A DNA stretch of 64,000 nt from Rhodobacteraceae bacterium HTCC2150 (GTDB lineage Bacteria > Pseudomonadota > Alphaproteobacteria > Rhodobacterales > Rhodobacteraceae): NCBI GenBank assembly GCA_000169395.1, contig AAXZ01000001.1:496001-560000 (forward strand), given 5' to 3'. Numbering within the stretch: the first letter of the stretch is position 1; each line of letters begins with the position of its first letter. The notes beneath the pieces are model-generated. The model made no database searches, had not been told where the DNA came from, and saw only the letters and a program-made list of their open reading frames with translations. The position numbers and the translations under genes were made by a program. This document shows positions 26,615-37,066 of this stretch, one piece after another.

Positions 26615-28033
26615 ATGACAACGTTTAAATGTATCGGTCGACAGGCCTTTTTGATCGGCGCCTTTTTTGCGTTCTCCTCAGTGAGTGCGATTGCGCAATC
26701 CGGCGATGTCATTTCCAAGCAATATGATGATGGTGGCATTTACGAAGGCACCTTCAAAGATGGCAAACAACATGGCCAAGGAACTTATAAGTTACCCAAT
26801 GGATATGAATATAGTGGTGCATGGGTTGATGGGGAAATCGTCGGTTTAGGCGAAGCGGTATTTCCAAACGGTTCCGTCTATGAAGGCGCATTCGCCAAAG
26901 GCAAACCCGAAGGTTTCGGCAAGATCAATTTTGCGGACGGTGGGTCATACGAGGGTGATTGGCTGGACGGCAAAATTACCGGCAAAGGCGTTGCGTCTTA
27001 TGCAAATGGTGTTCGCTATGAGGGTGAATTTCGTAATGCGCTGCACCACGGCGTCGGCACCATGTCCAGCCCGACCGGATATCGATTCGAAGGCACATGG
27101 ATAAATGGTGTCAAAGAAGGTCGCGGCAAGATTACTTATGCCGACGGTTCTTTCTATGATGGTGACTTGCTTCGGGGCCAACGCCACGGCGAAGGTCATC
27201 TGACGATGCCCGACGGGCTAATTTATGCAGGCAGTTGGTCAGAGGGCCAAATCAATGGCATCGGTACCCTGACGCAAACCAATGGCGATGTTTACGAGGG
27301 CAATCTAGTTGCCGGTGAACGTTCTGGTGCTGGGCTGGTCCGCTATGCCAACGGTGATGTCTATGAGGGTGATTTTGCGGGCGATAAGCGCAGCGGGCAA
27401 GGTACTTTTACGGGTGCTGATGGTTATGTCTATGCGGGCAATTGGAACGATGGACAAATCACAGGCGTTGGTCGTGTGACCTATCCTGACGGGTCAATCT
27501 ATGAAGGTACGTTTTTGGACGGGCGCGAAAGTGGTCAAGGCATGATCACATATAATGATGGTTCTTCTTACACCGGCGACTGGGTTGATGGCGTGATCGA
27601 GGGGCGCGGAACGGCCAAATATACAAACGGATTGGTCTATGAGGGCGAATTCAAAAATGCCAAAAATCATGGCCAAGGCAAGATGAGTTATACCGATGGT
27701 TATGTTTACGAAGGTGGCTGGGTCACTGGATTGCGCCAAGGACAGGGTCGCGCGGCATACGCTGATGGCACGATCTATGAGGGCGAATTTTTTGCTGGCC
27801 AACGCGAAGGTACCGGCAAAATCACCATGGTTGACGGGTTCGTTTATGAGGGCGCTTGGCGCAATGGCGAAATCGACGGTGTGGGTGTTGCAACCTATTC
27901 CAACGGCGATGTCTATGAAGGCGCGTTTAAAAACGGCAAACGTGCGGGAACAGGCACGATGCGCTATGCCACGGGTGAGGCCGAAACCGGAATTTGGGAA
28001 AACGGTGCTTTGACGCAAAAGGCTGACCCATAG
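26615..28033 (+). CDS. Exported MORN-repeat protein
   Basis: 472 residues. An N-terminal signal peptide of about 28 residues (FAFSSVSAIAQS) is followed by 18 full 23-residue MORN units and a partial nineteenth, covering the whole mature protein (residue 40 to the end). The unit is YEG.F..G...G.G......G.. ; alternate units carry Phe or Trp at the fifth position, giving a 46-residue super-period with one slip near units 9-10. MORN arrays form long flat beta structures that bind lipids or proteins. Periplasmic or surface location follows from the signal peptide; the function is not known. No lipobox Cys is seen. Confidence 0.88.
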   Translation: MTTFKCIGRQAFLIGAFFAFSSVSAIAQSGDVISKQYDDGGIYEGTFKDGKQHGQGTYKLPNGYEYSGAWVDGEIVGLGEAVFPNGSVYEGAFAKGKPEGFGKINFADGGSYEGDWLDGKITGKGVASYANGVRYEGEFRNALHHGVGTMSSPTGYRFEGTWINGVKEGRGKITYADGSFYDGDLLRGQRHGEGHLTMPDGLIYAGSWSEGQINGIGTLTQTNGDVYEGNLVAGERSGAGLVRYANGDVYEGDFAGDKRSGQGTFTGADGYVYAGNWNDGQITGVGRVTYPDGSIYEGTFLDGRESGQGMITYNDGSSYTGDWVDGVIEGRGTAKYTNGLVYEGEFKNAKNHGQGKMSYTDGYVYEGGWVTGLRQGQGRAAYADGTIYEGEFFAGQREGTGKITMVDGFVYEGAWRNGEIDGVGVATYSNGDVYEGAFKNGKRAGTGTMRYATGEAETGIWENGALTQKADP

Positions 28034-28069
28034 GTTTTGCCGCGTATTTACGAATAATTAGGAAGCAAC

Positions 28070-28420
28070 ATGAGCGATTTTGACCGCCGCTATAAGGCTG
28101 CAATCGACGAGGCCGCAATGGCGGGACTTACAGGAAATCGATGCGATCCCCCTGTGAATAAGCTGGCTCGAAAATTGGGCTTCCAAGTGCCGCCTTCATA
28201 TTATGCGCCGTTTGGTACGAACGTTTTATTACAGGGCGTTTGGTTTGGCACAATTTGGGGCGTTTTAATGTATTTTCTTGTTTGGCAGGATCAAAACATG
28301 CCGCCGCTGGGCATTGCGTTGTCATTCATCGGAACAGGGACCATTTTTGGCGTGTTGATGTCCTATTTATATTTGTCTGGCCGCAAACGGTATAAGCTAA
28401 GCAAATGGGATGATCTTTGA
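28070..28420 (+). CDS. Small membrane protein, probably DUF6404 family
   Basis: 116 residues with two membrane segments (about 51-69 and 79-98) and a charged cytoplasmic N-terminal region (PPVNKLARKLGFQVPP). The PP-x-YYAPFG motif before the first segment and the KWDDL end fit the DUF6404 family as I recall it. Function unknown. It follows the MORN gene by 36 bp and may share its transcript. Confidence 0.65.
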   Translation: MSDFDRRYKAAIDEAAMAGLTGNRCDPPVNKLARKLGFQVPPSYYAPFGTNVLLQGVWFGTIWGVLMYFLVWQDQNMPPLGIALSFIGTGTIFGVLMSYLYLSGRKRYKLSKWDDL

Positions 28421-28537
28421 TCGAATAATAACGATCGTTTGTATTTACCTGCAAAAGTTTCGTTGAATAATTCACAGCCAATACGCTTGTGTGAAAAAAG
28501 GCTTTCCAACAGCTAAACTCTTTCCTATGGTGCGGGC

Positions 28538-28624
28538 ATGAACGCATCTACGCATATATCCCTGTTGAAAAACCAGCCTTTGGCCGGTTTGCTGCGTAGT
28601 GCCCTCCTTCTTAGTTGCCTCTGA
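28538..28624 (+). CDS. Leucine-rich leader peptide of leuA
   Basis: A 28-codon frame, MNASTHISLLKNQPLAGLLR then SALLLSCL, has nine Leu codons including one run of three and two pairs, and ends at TGA 28622-28624, 82 bp before leuA. This is the classic form of an attenuator leader peptide sensing charged tRNA-Leu. GGTGCGGGC precedes the ATG as a moderate ribosome binding site. The stop codon lies inside the 5' arm of a downstream hairpin, so ribosome position at the Leu cluster or stop codon would change RNA folding. Confidence 0.8.
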   Translation: MNASTHISLLKNQPLAGLLRSALLLSCL

Positions 28625-28665
28625 GCGTGCCTTGTGGCGCGACCGCTCAGGGGGATCATCGCGCC
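28571..28665 (+). promoter_or_regulatory. leuA attenuator with competing hairpins
   Basis: Three stems can form. P1: AACC-GCC (28571-28578) with GGC-GGTT (28582-28589), inside the leader peptide. P2: CTGAGCG (28621-28627) with CGCTCAG (28644-28650). P3: GGCGCGA (28636-28642) with TCGCGCC (28659-28665). P3 uses the loop of P2, so P2 and P3 are mutually exclusive or form a pseudoknot. No strong T-run follows P3, so the output may be Rho-dependent or translational rather than intrinsic termination. Confidence 0.6.
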
Positions 28666-28706
28666 AAATTATCACACAACTAAGAACCTGAAAAAGAGAT
28701 ACCCCC

Positions 28707-30281
28707 ATGACTGATAAATCCAAACAAGACCGCGTCTTGATATTTGACACAACCTTGCGCGACGGCGAGCAAAGCCCTGGCGCGACGATGACCCATGCCG
28801 AAAAGATGGAAATTGCCGGTCTGCTTGATGATATGGGCGTGGATATTATTGAGGCTGGTTTTCCGATTGCCTCTGAAGGTGATTTTGCCGCCGTTTCCGA
28901 AATTGCAAAAAATTCCCGAAATTCGGTTATTTGTGGCCTTGCCCGTGCGAAATTGATCGACATTGATCGATGCTGGGATGCGGTACGTCATGCTGCACAA
29001 CCACGCATCCATACTTTTATTGGCACGTCACCTTTGCATCGCGCGATCCCGAACTTGAACAAAGATGAAATGGCCGATGTAATTCATCAGACTGTCAGCC
29101 ACGCGCGCAATCTTTGCGACAATGTGCAGTGGTCCCCAATGGATGCGACCCGCACAGAAGAAGATTACCTGTGCCGTACCGTTGAAATCGCGATCAAAGC
29201 AGGTGCCACGACGATCAATATCCCCGACACAGTTGGGTATACCGCACCAGCAGAATCGGCTGATTTGATCCGGATGTTGCTTGAGCGTGTACCGGGTGCA
29301 GACAAGATCATTTTTGCAACGCACTGTCATAATGATTTGGGCATGGCGACAGCGAATTCATTGGCTGCTGTTGGCGCGGGTGCGCGTCAGATTGAATGCA
29401 CGATCAATGGTTTGGGCGAACGTGCGGGCAACACAGCCTTGGAAGAGGTGGTCATGGCGATGAAAGTGCGCAATGACATTATGCCTTATGCCACGCACAT
29501 TGATACGACCAAGATCATGAACCTGTCGCGCATGGTGGCGAATGTTTCAGGCTTTGCGGTTCAATACAACAAAGCAATCGTCGGTAAAAATGCCTTCGCG
29601 CATGAAAGCGGGATTCACCAAGACGGCATGCTGAAAAACGCAGAAACCTTTGAAATCATGCGCCCCGAAGACGTGGGTCTTAGCGAAACTAATTTGGTCA
29701 TGGGCAAACATTCTGGCCGTGCCGCATTGCGCAGCAAGTTGGAAGAGCTCGGTTTTGAACTGGGCGACAATCAGTTGAAAGATGTGTTTGTTCGTTTCAA
29801 AGAATTGGCCGATCGTAAAAAGGAAATCTTCAGCGATGATTTGATTGCCTTGATGCGCGATGAGGCAGCAACGGGTGAGGGTAATCATCTGGTCATCAAA
29901 TCATTGCAAGTTGTTTGTGGCACAAGCGGCCCACAGACAGCAGATTTGGTCATGGATGTGGATGGCGTTGAGAAAAGCGCGCACGCAACTGGCGATGGCC
30001 CCGTTGACGCAAGTTTTAACGCGGTGAAAGCGTTGTTCCCACATTCAGCGCGTTTGCAGCTGTACCAAGTAAGTGCCGTGACCGAGGGTACTGACGCCCA
30101 AGCCACCGTTACTGTTCGCATGGAAGAAGACGGTTACATTGTGTCTGGCCAATCGGCAGATACGGACACGGTAGTTGCGTCTGCCAAGGCTTATGTTGCA
30201 GCGCTTAACAGCTTGGTTGTACGTCGATCCAAATCCGGCGGGACAGATCGCAAGGAAATTAATTACAAAGACGTATCCTAA
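28707..30281 (+). CDS. leuA: 2-isopropylmalate synthase
   Basis: First committed step of leucine synthesis: condenses acetyl-CoA with 2-ketoisovalerate. 524 residues; N-terminal TIM barrel with FDTTLRDGEQSPG (metal-binding Asp), HCHNDLG, and the catalytic-region GERAGN; a C-terminal LeuA dimer domain (from about 395) gives leucine feedback inhibition. The leucine-rich leader peptide upstream adds attenuation control. A strong terminator follows. Confidence 0.96.
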   Translation: MTDKSKQDRVLIFDTTLRDGEQSPGATMTHAEKMEIAGLLDDMGVDIIEAGFPIASEGDFAAVSEIAKNSRNSVICGLARAKLIDIDRCWDAVRHAAQPRIHTFIGTSPLHRAIPNLNKDEMADVIHQTVSHARNLCDNVQWSPMDATRTEEDYLCRTVEIAIKAGATTINIPDTVGYTAPAESADLIRMLLERVPGADKIIFATHCHNDLGMATANSLAAVGAGARQIECTINGLGERAGNTALEEVVMAMKVRNDIMPYATHIDTTKIMNLSRMVANVSGFAVQYNKAIVGKNAFAHESGIHQDGMLKNAETFEIMRPEDVGLSETNLVMGKHSGRAALRSKLEELGFELGDNQLKDVFVRFKELADRKKEIFSDDLIALMRDEAATGEGNHLVIKSLQVVCGTSGPQTADLVMDVDGVEKSAHATGDGPVDASFNAVKALFPHSARLQLYQVSAVTEGTDAQATVTVRMEEDGYIVSGQSADTDTVVASAKAYVAALNSLVVRRSKSGGTDRKEINYKDVS

Positions 30282-30312
30282 GTAATTAGCGCCTTAAAAA
30301 GCCAGAAAAACA

Positions 30313-30348
30313 AAAGGCCTGTGTATTGTGAATGCATAGGCCTTTTTT
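30313..30348 (+). terminator. Intrinsic terminator of leuA
   Basis: AAAGGCCTGTGTATT (30313-30327) pairs with AATGCATAGGCCTTT (30331-30345) with G-U wobbles, then TTT; about 30 bp after the leuA stop. Confidence 0.9.
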
Positions 30349-30391
30349 GTTGCGAAATTCCGCCTATATTGACGGCATCCAACAGGAATAC

Positions 30392-31524
<1,133 letters not shown>

Positions 31525-31566
31525 TCCCTGATTTTTGGGAAAATTAGTTCCTGAAGGGGAGTGTCC

Positions 31567-32493
31567 GTGGCCCGTCCGCCCAATAAAACCCAAGATTACA
31601 GCGGTGCAATCCGCAGAATCCTGATTGGGATTTTGGTATTTTTTCTGCTGGCGATATTCGTGCTGTGGCGTATCGATTCCGTGCGAGTGGAACGTCTGCG
31701 CAACCAAATCATCGACAGTGTTGTCCCAAACTTCAGTTGGGCGTCGGCACCTGTGACGGGCATCATGCGGATGGTTGATGATTTTCAGGCCTACGACCGA
31801 ATTTACAATCAAAACCAAGAACTCCGTCGTGAACTTCAACAAATGAGCGCGTGGAAAGAGGCGGCTTTGCAATTAGAACAGCAAAACGCCAAGCTTTTGG
31901 ATTTGAACAACGTCCGTCTTGCGCCGAAGTTGACGTTTGTGACGGGTGTCGTGATCGCAGATGCCGGTAGCCAATTTCGCCAGTCAGTTTTGTTAAACGT
32001 GGGCGCACGTGATGGTATTATCGACGGATGGGCCGTTACGGATGGGCTGGGGCTGGCTGGCCGTATTTCTGGCGTTGGGGCAAATACATCGAGGGTGTTA
32101 TTGTTAACGGATGGCGCAAGTCGAATGCCCGTTACGGTTTTACCGTCTGGTCAACAGGCCATTCTTAGCGGTGATTCATCTCCTGTGCCAACATTGGAAT
32201 TTGTTGAAAAACCCGACTTAGTACGCCCTGGTGACAGCGTGGTTTCATCCGGTGATGGGGGCGTGTTTCCCAACGGTCTACTTATTGGTCACGTTGTGCG
32301 TTTGCGTGATAATCGTCTGCGCGTGCGTTTATCTGCTGACTACGAGCGTCTGGAATTTTTGCGCGTTCTGCGGAGCCATGCGAACCCCGTTATTGATAAC
32401 AGTGGCAATATGATCGTAGCACCAGCGGCTGAAACAATTGCGCCCTTGCCCGCCGAAACTGACACCCCAACAACAGGTGGGGACAATGGCTAG
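31567..32493 (+). CDS. mreC: Rod shape-determining protein MreC
   Basis: Periplasmic scaffold of the elongasome, anchored by one membrane segment (about residues 18-36), followed by a coiled-coil region (about 75-115) and the paired beta domains (VIADAGSQFRQSVLLNVGARDGI typical start). Start is GTG at 31567 with AGGGGA 7 nt upstream; another in-frame GTG at 31561 is too close to that site. A Pro/Ala/Thr-rich tail ends the protein. Overlaps mreD by 8 bp. Confidence 0.93.
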   Translation: MARPPNKTQDYSGAIRRILIGILVFFLLAIFVLWRIDSVRVERLRNQIIDSVVPNFSWASAPVTGIMRMVDDFQAYDRIYNQNQELRRELQQMSAWKEAALQLEQQNAKLLDLNNVRLAPKLTFVTGVVIADAGSQFRQSVLLNVGARDGIIDGWAVTDGLGLAGRISGVGANTSRVLLLTDGASRMPVTVLPSGQQAILSGDSSPVPTLEFVEKPDLVRPGDSVVSSGDGGVFPNGLLIGHVVRLRDNRLRVRLSADYERLEFLRVLRSHANPVIDNSGNMIVAPAAETIAPLPAETDTPTTGGDNG

Positions 32494-33022
32494 CAAATAT
32501 GTAAACTCTGGCTGGTACGCCCCGCTGATGTATACAAGTTTTGCGTTCTTGATTCTGTTTGTTCAGCTTTTGCCGTTGTCACGTGGCTATGCAGGTCTGC
32601 CTTTCCCGGACCTATTATTCTGCCTAACGATGGCTTGGGTCATTCGGCAACCTGAAAACTTGCCGCTCGGCTTGATTGTGATTTTGTTTTTGTTGGCCGA
32701 TTTCTTATTGTTACGCCCGCCCGGATTATGGACAGCATTGGTCGTAATTGCGGTAGAATTTATGAAGTCGCGAATTATCAAATCACGAGAAATCAGCTGG
32801 GTTGTAGAATGGTTCACAACTTCGACAGTGATGGTAGCGGCGATCTTGCTCAATCGTGCTTTATTGACGATGTTTGTGGTATCGACCCCGCCGTTTAGTT
32901 TGGAAGCGTTGTTAATGCTATTCAATGTGCTCGTTTATCCATTGGTTATTCTTTTTGTTCGTTTCGGTCTTGGGCTTGAACGATCAAAAAAGGGTGACAC
33001 CTCGGCGCAAAAGGTTATCTGA
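32486..33022 (+). CDS. mreD: Rod shape-determining protein MreD
   Basis: 178-residue polytopic membrane protein, about five membrane segments, with PFPDLLFCLTMAWVIRQP matching the MreD family. Partner of MreC in the elongation complex. ATG at 32486 lies within the mreC end (8-bp overlap); the stop overlaps the mrdA start by one base (TGATG), so translation of all three is coupled. Confidence 0.9.
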   Translation: MASKYVNSGWYAPLMYTSFAFLILFVQLLPLSRGYAGLPFPDLLFCLTMAWVIRQPENLPLGLIVILFLLADFLLLRPPGLWTALVVIAVEFMKSRIIKSREISWVVEWFTTSTVMVAAILLNRALLTMFVVSTPPFSLEALLMLFNVLVYPLVILFVRFGLGLERSKKGDTSAQKVI

Positions 33023-34965
33023 TGCGACGCACACCCAAAGACGTTGAGCAGAATGCACGTACCGTAAGCCGGCGAGGGATAATATTTGGCGGGCTACAGT
33101 TGTTGATGTTTGGCACGTTGGGTTGGCGGATGCGACAATTGCAATTGCGGGATTCAGAACAGTTTCGCCTGTTGGCGGATGAGAACAGGATCAACATTCG
33201 CCTTTTGCCACCGGCACGCGGTTTGATTTTTGATCGCAACGGCAAAGCATTGGCCATTAATGAGCAGAATTATCGCGTGGTGATTGTACGTGAAGATGCA
33301 GGTGACGTTGAAAAGGTATTGTCTCAGCTTCAAATGCTGATCAACTTGTCGGATGAGGATGTTGCCGCCGCCCTTAAGACCGTAAAACAACGCAGCCCCT
33401 TTGTGCCAATCACGGTTGCCGATCATTTAACGTGGGATGACGTTGCAAAAATTGCGGTGAATGCCCCAGCTTTACCCGGTATTACACCTGAGGTCGGGTT
33501 TTCCCGTGTATATCCGCGTGGCAAGGATTTTGCCCATGTTATCGGTTATGTTGGTCCTGTCAGTGATTACGATTTGGCCAAAATCGATGATCAGGATCCT
33601 TTGTTGCAAATCCCCAAATTCCAGATTGGCAAAACGGGTGTTGAAAACAAAAAGGAACGTGATCTGCGCGGTAAGGCGGGAACCAAAAGTATCGAGGTAA
33701 ACGCTGTTGGTCGCGTGATGCGTGAACTTGAACGTCAAGAAGGGCAAAGCGGCGATGATCTGCAACTGACCATTGACGCTAGTTTGCAAAACTATGCCGA
33801 GGCCCGATTGGCAGGTCAAAGTGCGTCTTGTGTCGTGATGGATGTTAAATCAGGTGATCTGATTGCTATTGGTTCGGCCCCTAGCTTTGATCCAAACAAA
33901 TTTGTTCGCGGTATTTCCGTGCCGGATTATCAAGGTTTGCTAGACGACGAGTTTCGCCCCCTTGCCAGTAAATCTGTTCAAGGAACGTACCCTCCTGGTT
34001 CAACGGTTAAGATGGTAACAGCACTTGCGGCGTTAGAAGGTGATTTTGCCGACGCTGCTGACACAGTTAGATGCAATGGATACACAGAAGTTGCAGATCG
34101 TAACTTTCACTGTTGGAAACGTGGCGGGCATGGAAAGGTTGATCTGGTTTCCAGTTTGGTTGAATCCTGTGATGTCTATTATTACGAAATGGCCCAGAAA
34201 GTCGGCATTGAAAACATTTCGGCGATGGCAAAACGCCTTGGGTTAGGGTCGAAATTTTCGCTGCCATTGTCGGCTGTCGCCAGCGGCCTTGCCCCAACCA
34301 AGGAATGGAAACGCAAGCGCTATGGCAAAGATTGGGTTATTGGTGATTCACTGAATGCTGCGATTGGGCAGGGGTTTGTAAAATCATCACCTTTGCAATT
34401 GGCGGTGATGACAGCGCGTATCGCGTCGGGAACCGATATTACGCCGCGATTGGTGAAAACGATAAACGGTCGTGAAACACTCGCGCCTAAACCCGAAAGC
34501 CTTGGCATTGCGACCAGTTCTCTTAAGGCTGTTCGTGACGGAATGTTTGGTGTTTCTAATTTGACGCGAGGTACAGGATTTCGCTCGCGGATCATCGCAA
34601 AAGGTATGCGGATGGCAGGCAAAACTGGCACCAGTCAGGTACGAAACATCAGTGCTGCTGAACGTGCCAGTGGTGTTATCCGAAATGAAGATTTGCCATG
34701 GAAACGACGCGATCATGCGTTGTTCGTTGGGTATGCCCCGGCGGATGATCCGAAATATGCTATATCAGTTGTCGTCGAACATGGTGGTGGTGGCTCCACC
34801 GCGGCCGCCCCGATTGCGCGTGATATCATGTTGCAAGCGCTTTACGGTGAATTGCCACCGCTGGATGCATACCCCACCAACCAACGCAGCACGATCCGTC
34901 GCCAACAACGTGAAATCAATATCTTGGCCAGCACGCGAAAAGCTGGTGCCAAAGACAGCACGTAG
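33022..34965 (+). CDS. mrdA: Penicillin-binding protein 2 (peptidoglycan transpeptidase)
   Basis: Elongation-specific transpeptidase of peptidoglycan, inner-membrane anchored. 647 residues: one N-terminal membrane segment (about 17-35), a pedestal/dimerisation domain, then the transpeptidase with Ser active site in PPGSTVKM, second motif SCD and KTG in GKTGTSQ. Length and domain order match PBP2. It sits between mreD and rodA, its glycosyltransferase partner. Confidence 0.95.
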   Translation: MRRTPKDVEQNARTVSRRGIIFGGLQLLMFGTLGWRMRQLQLRDSEQFRLLADENRINIRLLPPARGLIFDRNGKALAINEQNYRVVIVREDAGDVEKVLSQLQMLINLSDEDVAAALKTVKQRSPFVPITVADHLTWDDVAKIAVNAPALPGITPEVGFSRVYPRGKDFAHVIGYVGPVSDYDLAKIDDQDPLLQIPKFQIGKTGVENKKERDLRGKAGTKSIEVNAVGRVMRELERQEGQSGDDLQLTIDASLQNYAEARLAGQSASCVVMDVKSGDLIAIGSAPSFDPNKFVRGISVPDYQGLLDDEFRPLASKSVQGTYPPGSTVKMVTALAALEGDFADAADTVRCNGYTEVADRNFHCWKRGGHGKVDLVSSLVESCDVYYYEMAQKVGIENISAMAKRLGLGSKFSLPLSAVASGLAPTKEWKRKRYGKDWVIGDSLNAAIGQGFVKSSPLQLAVMTARIASGTDITPRLVKTINGRETLAPKPESLGIATSSLKAVRDGMFGVSNLTRGTGFRSRIIAKGMRMAGKTGTSQVRNISAAERASGVIRNEDLPWKRRDHALFVGYAPADDPKYAISVVVEHGGGGSTAAAPIARDIMLQALYGELPPLDAYPTNQRSTIRRQQREINILASTRKAGAKDST

Positions 34966-34973
34966 GGCCGCAG

Positions 34974-36113
34974 ATGAGTTATCTTGAATATAACATCAAA
35001 CACGTGCCAACGGGATTACGCAAAGTTTTGCACGTAAACTGGCCATTGGTATTGCTGATGATTGCCATCGCAAGCTTTGGTTTCTTGATGCTGTATTCCG
35101 TAGCAGGTGGATCGTTTGATCCATGGGCATCTGCACAAATGAAGCGTTTTGCTATGGGGTTGGGATTGATGTTTTTCATCGGTTTCGTTCCGATTTATTT
35201 GTGGCGAAACCTGTCACCCCTTTTCTATATCGTCAGTTTGGTACTTTTGGTTTTGGTTGAACTAGTGGGTGAAACCGGCATGGGTGCGCAGCGGTGGTTG
35301 AACCTTGGTTTCATGCGATTGCAACCATCGGAATTGATGAAAATCGCCTTGGTTTTGGTTTTGGCGGCCTATTATGATTGGTTAGACAACGAACGCCGAA
35401 GCAAGCTTTTGTGGGTTCTAATTCCAGTGCTTTTGATCGTGATCCCCAGCTTTCTTGTGCTTCGTCAACCTGATCTGGGTACCACGTTATTACTAATGAT
35501 TGGTGGCGCGTCGGTCATTTTCTTTGCGGGTGTTCATTGGATGTATTTCGCGGGTGTAATCAGTGCAGGCATTGCCACGGTTGCGGGGGTATTCTTGTCG
35601 CGTGGCACACCTTACCAGTTTTTGAAAGACTATCAGTATCGCCGAATTGATACCTTTCTTGATCCATCTGCTGATCCTTTGGGTGCTGGTTATCACATTA
35701 CCCAAGCTAAAATCGCGTTGGGTTCAGGCGGATGGACGGGTCGCGGTTTTATGCAAGGCACGCAAACGCGTTTGAACTTCGTACCTGAAAAACACACAGA
35801 TTTTATCTTTACCACGTTGGCCGAAGAATTCGGATTTGTTGGCGCCGCCAGTCTGCTTGCCCTTTATGCAGGGGTGTTGATTTTTGCATTCGCCAGTGCC
35901 TTTAAAAACAAGGACAGGTTTTCATCGCTGATGATTATGGGTTTAGCCGTGACGTTCTTTTTGTACTTCGCCGTAAACATGTCGATGGTGATGGGGCTTG
36001 CGCCTGTAGTAGGTGTGCCCCTGCCGCTTGTTTCTTACGGAGGCTCGGCGATGCTTGTGATTTTGATCTCTTTCGGGTTTGTTCAAAGCGCGCATATCCA
36101 CCGACCAAGATAA
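34974..36113 (+). CDS. rodA: Rod shape-determining protein RodA (SEDS glycosyltransferase)
   Basis: Peptidoglycan polymerase of the SEDS family, 379 residues with about ten membrane segments. Conserved QPDLGT and EKHTDFIFTTLAEEFGF motifs of the large periplasmic loop are present, and GVPLPLVSYGGSAML near the C terminus is the family signature. Starts 8 bp after mrdA; last clear member of the shape operon, with the next gene only 9 bp away. Confidence 0.95.
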   Translation: MSYLEYNIKHVPTGLRKVLHVNWPLVLLMIAIASFGFLMLYSVAGGSFDPWASAQMKRFAMGLGLMFFIGFVPIYLWRNLSPLFYIVSLVLLVLVELVGETGMGAQRWLNLGFMRLQPSELMKIALVLVLAAYYDWLDNERRSKLLWVLIPVLLIVIPSFLVLRQPDLGTTLLLMIGGASVIFFAGVHWMYFAGVISAGIATVAGVFLSRGTPYQFLKDYQYRRIDTFLDPSADPLGAGYHITQAKIALGSGGWTGRGFMQGTQTRLNFVPEKHTDFIFTTLAEEFGFVGAASLLALYAGVLIFAFASAFKNKDRFSSLMIMGLAVTFFLYFAVNMSMVMGLAPVVGVPLPLVSYGGSAMLVILISFGFVQSAHIHRPR

Positions 36114-36122
36114 GGTAAAAAC

Positions 36123-37058
36123 ATGTTGAATATTCTGTTTGCGGGCAATCCAACACTTTGGCCAAACTACGAACCTGCACTAAAGACGGCATTTGCCGAC
36201 GCAGGGCTTGAGTTTGAATTATCCGACAGCTGTGATGATCCTGCGATTGTGGATTATATCGTGTTTTCCCCCGCAGGGCCGATCAAAGATTTCTCACCTT
36301 TTGTACGGACCAAAGCGGTTTTGAACCTTTGGGCAGGTGTTGAATCTGTCGTGGGAAATAAAACCCTAACGCAACCTCTTACCCGCATGGTTGACCCTGG
36401 TCTGCGCGAAGGGATGGTTGAATGGGTGACGGGGCATGTTTTGCGGCATCACTTGGGAATGGACGTTCATATTCATGGTCAAGATGGCGTCTGGCGCGAG
36501 GGTAAGGTGCCCCCACTTGCACGGGACCGCTGTGTTGGAATTTTGGGGTTGGGTGAACTGGGCGCCGCATCAGGACAGGCTTTGGCCGGTTTGAACTTTG
36601 ATGTTGCGGGCTGGAGCCGAAGCCAAAAATCGATCGAAGGAATTAAGTGTTTTTCCGGCGAAGAGGGTTTACGCGATGTTATGGCGCGCTCGGAAATCCT
36701 GGTTCTTTTGCTGCCTTTAACACCAGAAACCACAAACGTACTAAATTCGGAAACTTTGGCTTTAATGCCAAAAGGCACCGTAATTATTAATCCGGGTCGT
36801 GGTCCAATGATTGATGATGCTGCATTGTTGAATGCGCTGAACAACGGTCAAATTTCACACGCCACATTGGATGTATTCCGCGTGGAACCATTGCCGGTTG
36901 ATGACCCATACTGGGCACACCCAAATGTAACCGTGACGCCACATATTGCGGCAGAAACGCGTGTGACATCATCCGCACGAATGGTTGCTGAAAACGTGCG
37001 ACGGGCTGAGGCGAATGAACCGTTGATGAATGTTGTGGATCGATCTGCGGGTTACTAA
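36123..37058 (+). CDS. D-isomer 2-hydroxyacid dehydrogenase (glyoxylate/hydroxypyruvate reductase A-like)
   Basis: 311 residues. NAD(P)-binding GILGLGELGAASG near 138-150, catalytic Arg in NPGRGPMIDD, Glu in FRVEPLP and His in TPHIAAET are all present. The short N-terminal domain and length match GhrA-type reductases, which reduce glyoxylate and hydroxypyruvate in the cytoplasm. It follows rodA by 9 bp and could be read through from the cell-shape operon. Confidence 0.85.
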   Translation: MLNILFAGNPTLWPNYEPALKTAFADAGLEFELSDSCDDPAIVDYIVFSPAGPIKDFSPFVRTKAVLNLWAGVESVVGNKTLTQPLTRMVDPGLREGMVEWVTGHVLRHHLGMDVHIHGQDGVWREGKVPPLARDRCVGILGLGELGAASGQALAGLNFDVAGWSRSQKSIEGIKCFSGEEGLRDVMARSEILVLLLPLTPETTNVLNSETLALMPKGTVIINPGRGPMIDDAALLNALNNGQISHATLDVFRVEPLPVDDPYWAHPNVTVTPHIAAETRVTSSARMVAENVRRAEANEPLMNVVDRSAGY

Positions 37059-37066
37059 TCCTGCCC

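Noticed and set aside
27494-28018. Long minus-strand frame opposite the MORN gene
   Set aside because: It mirrors the repetitive MORN coding sequence; open only because of repeat codon use.
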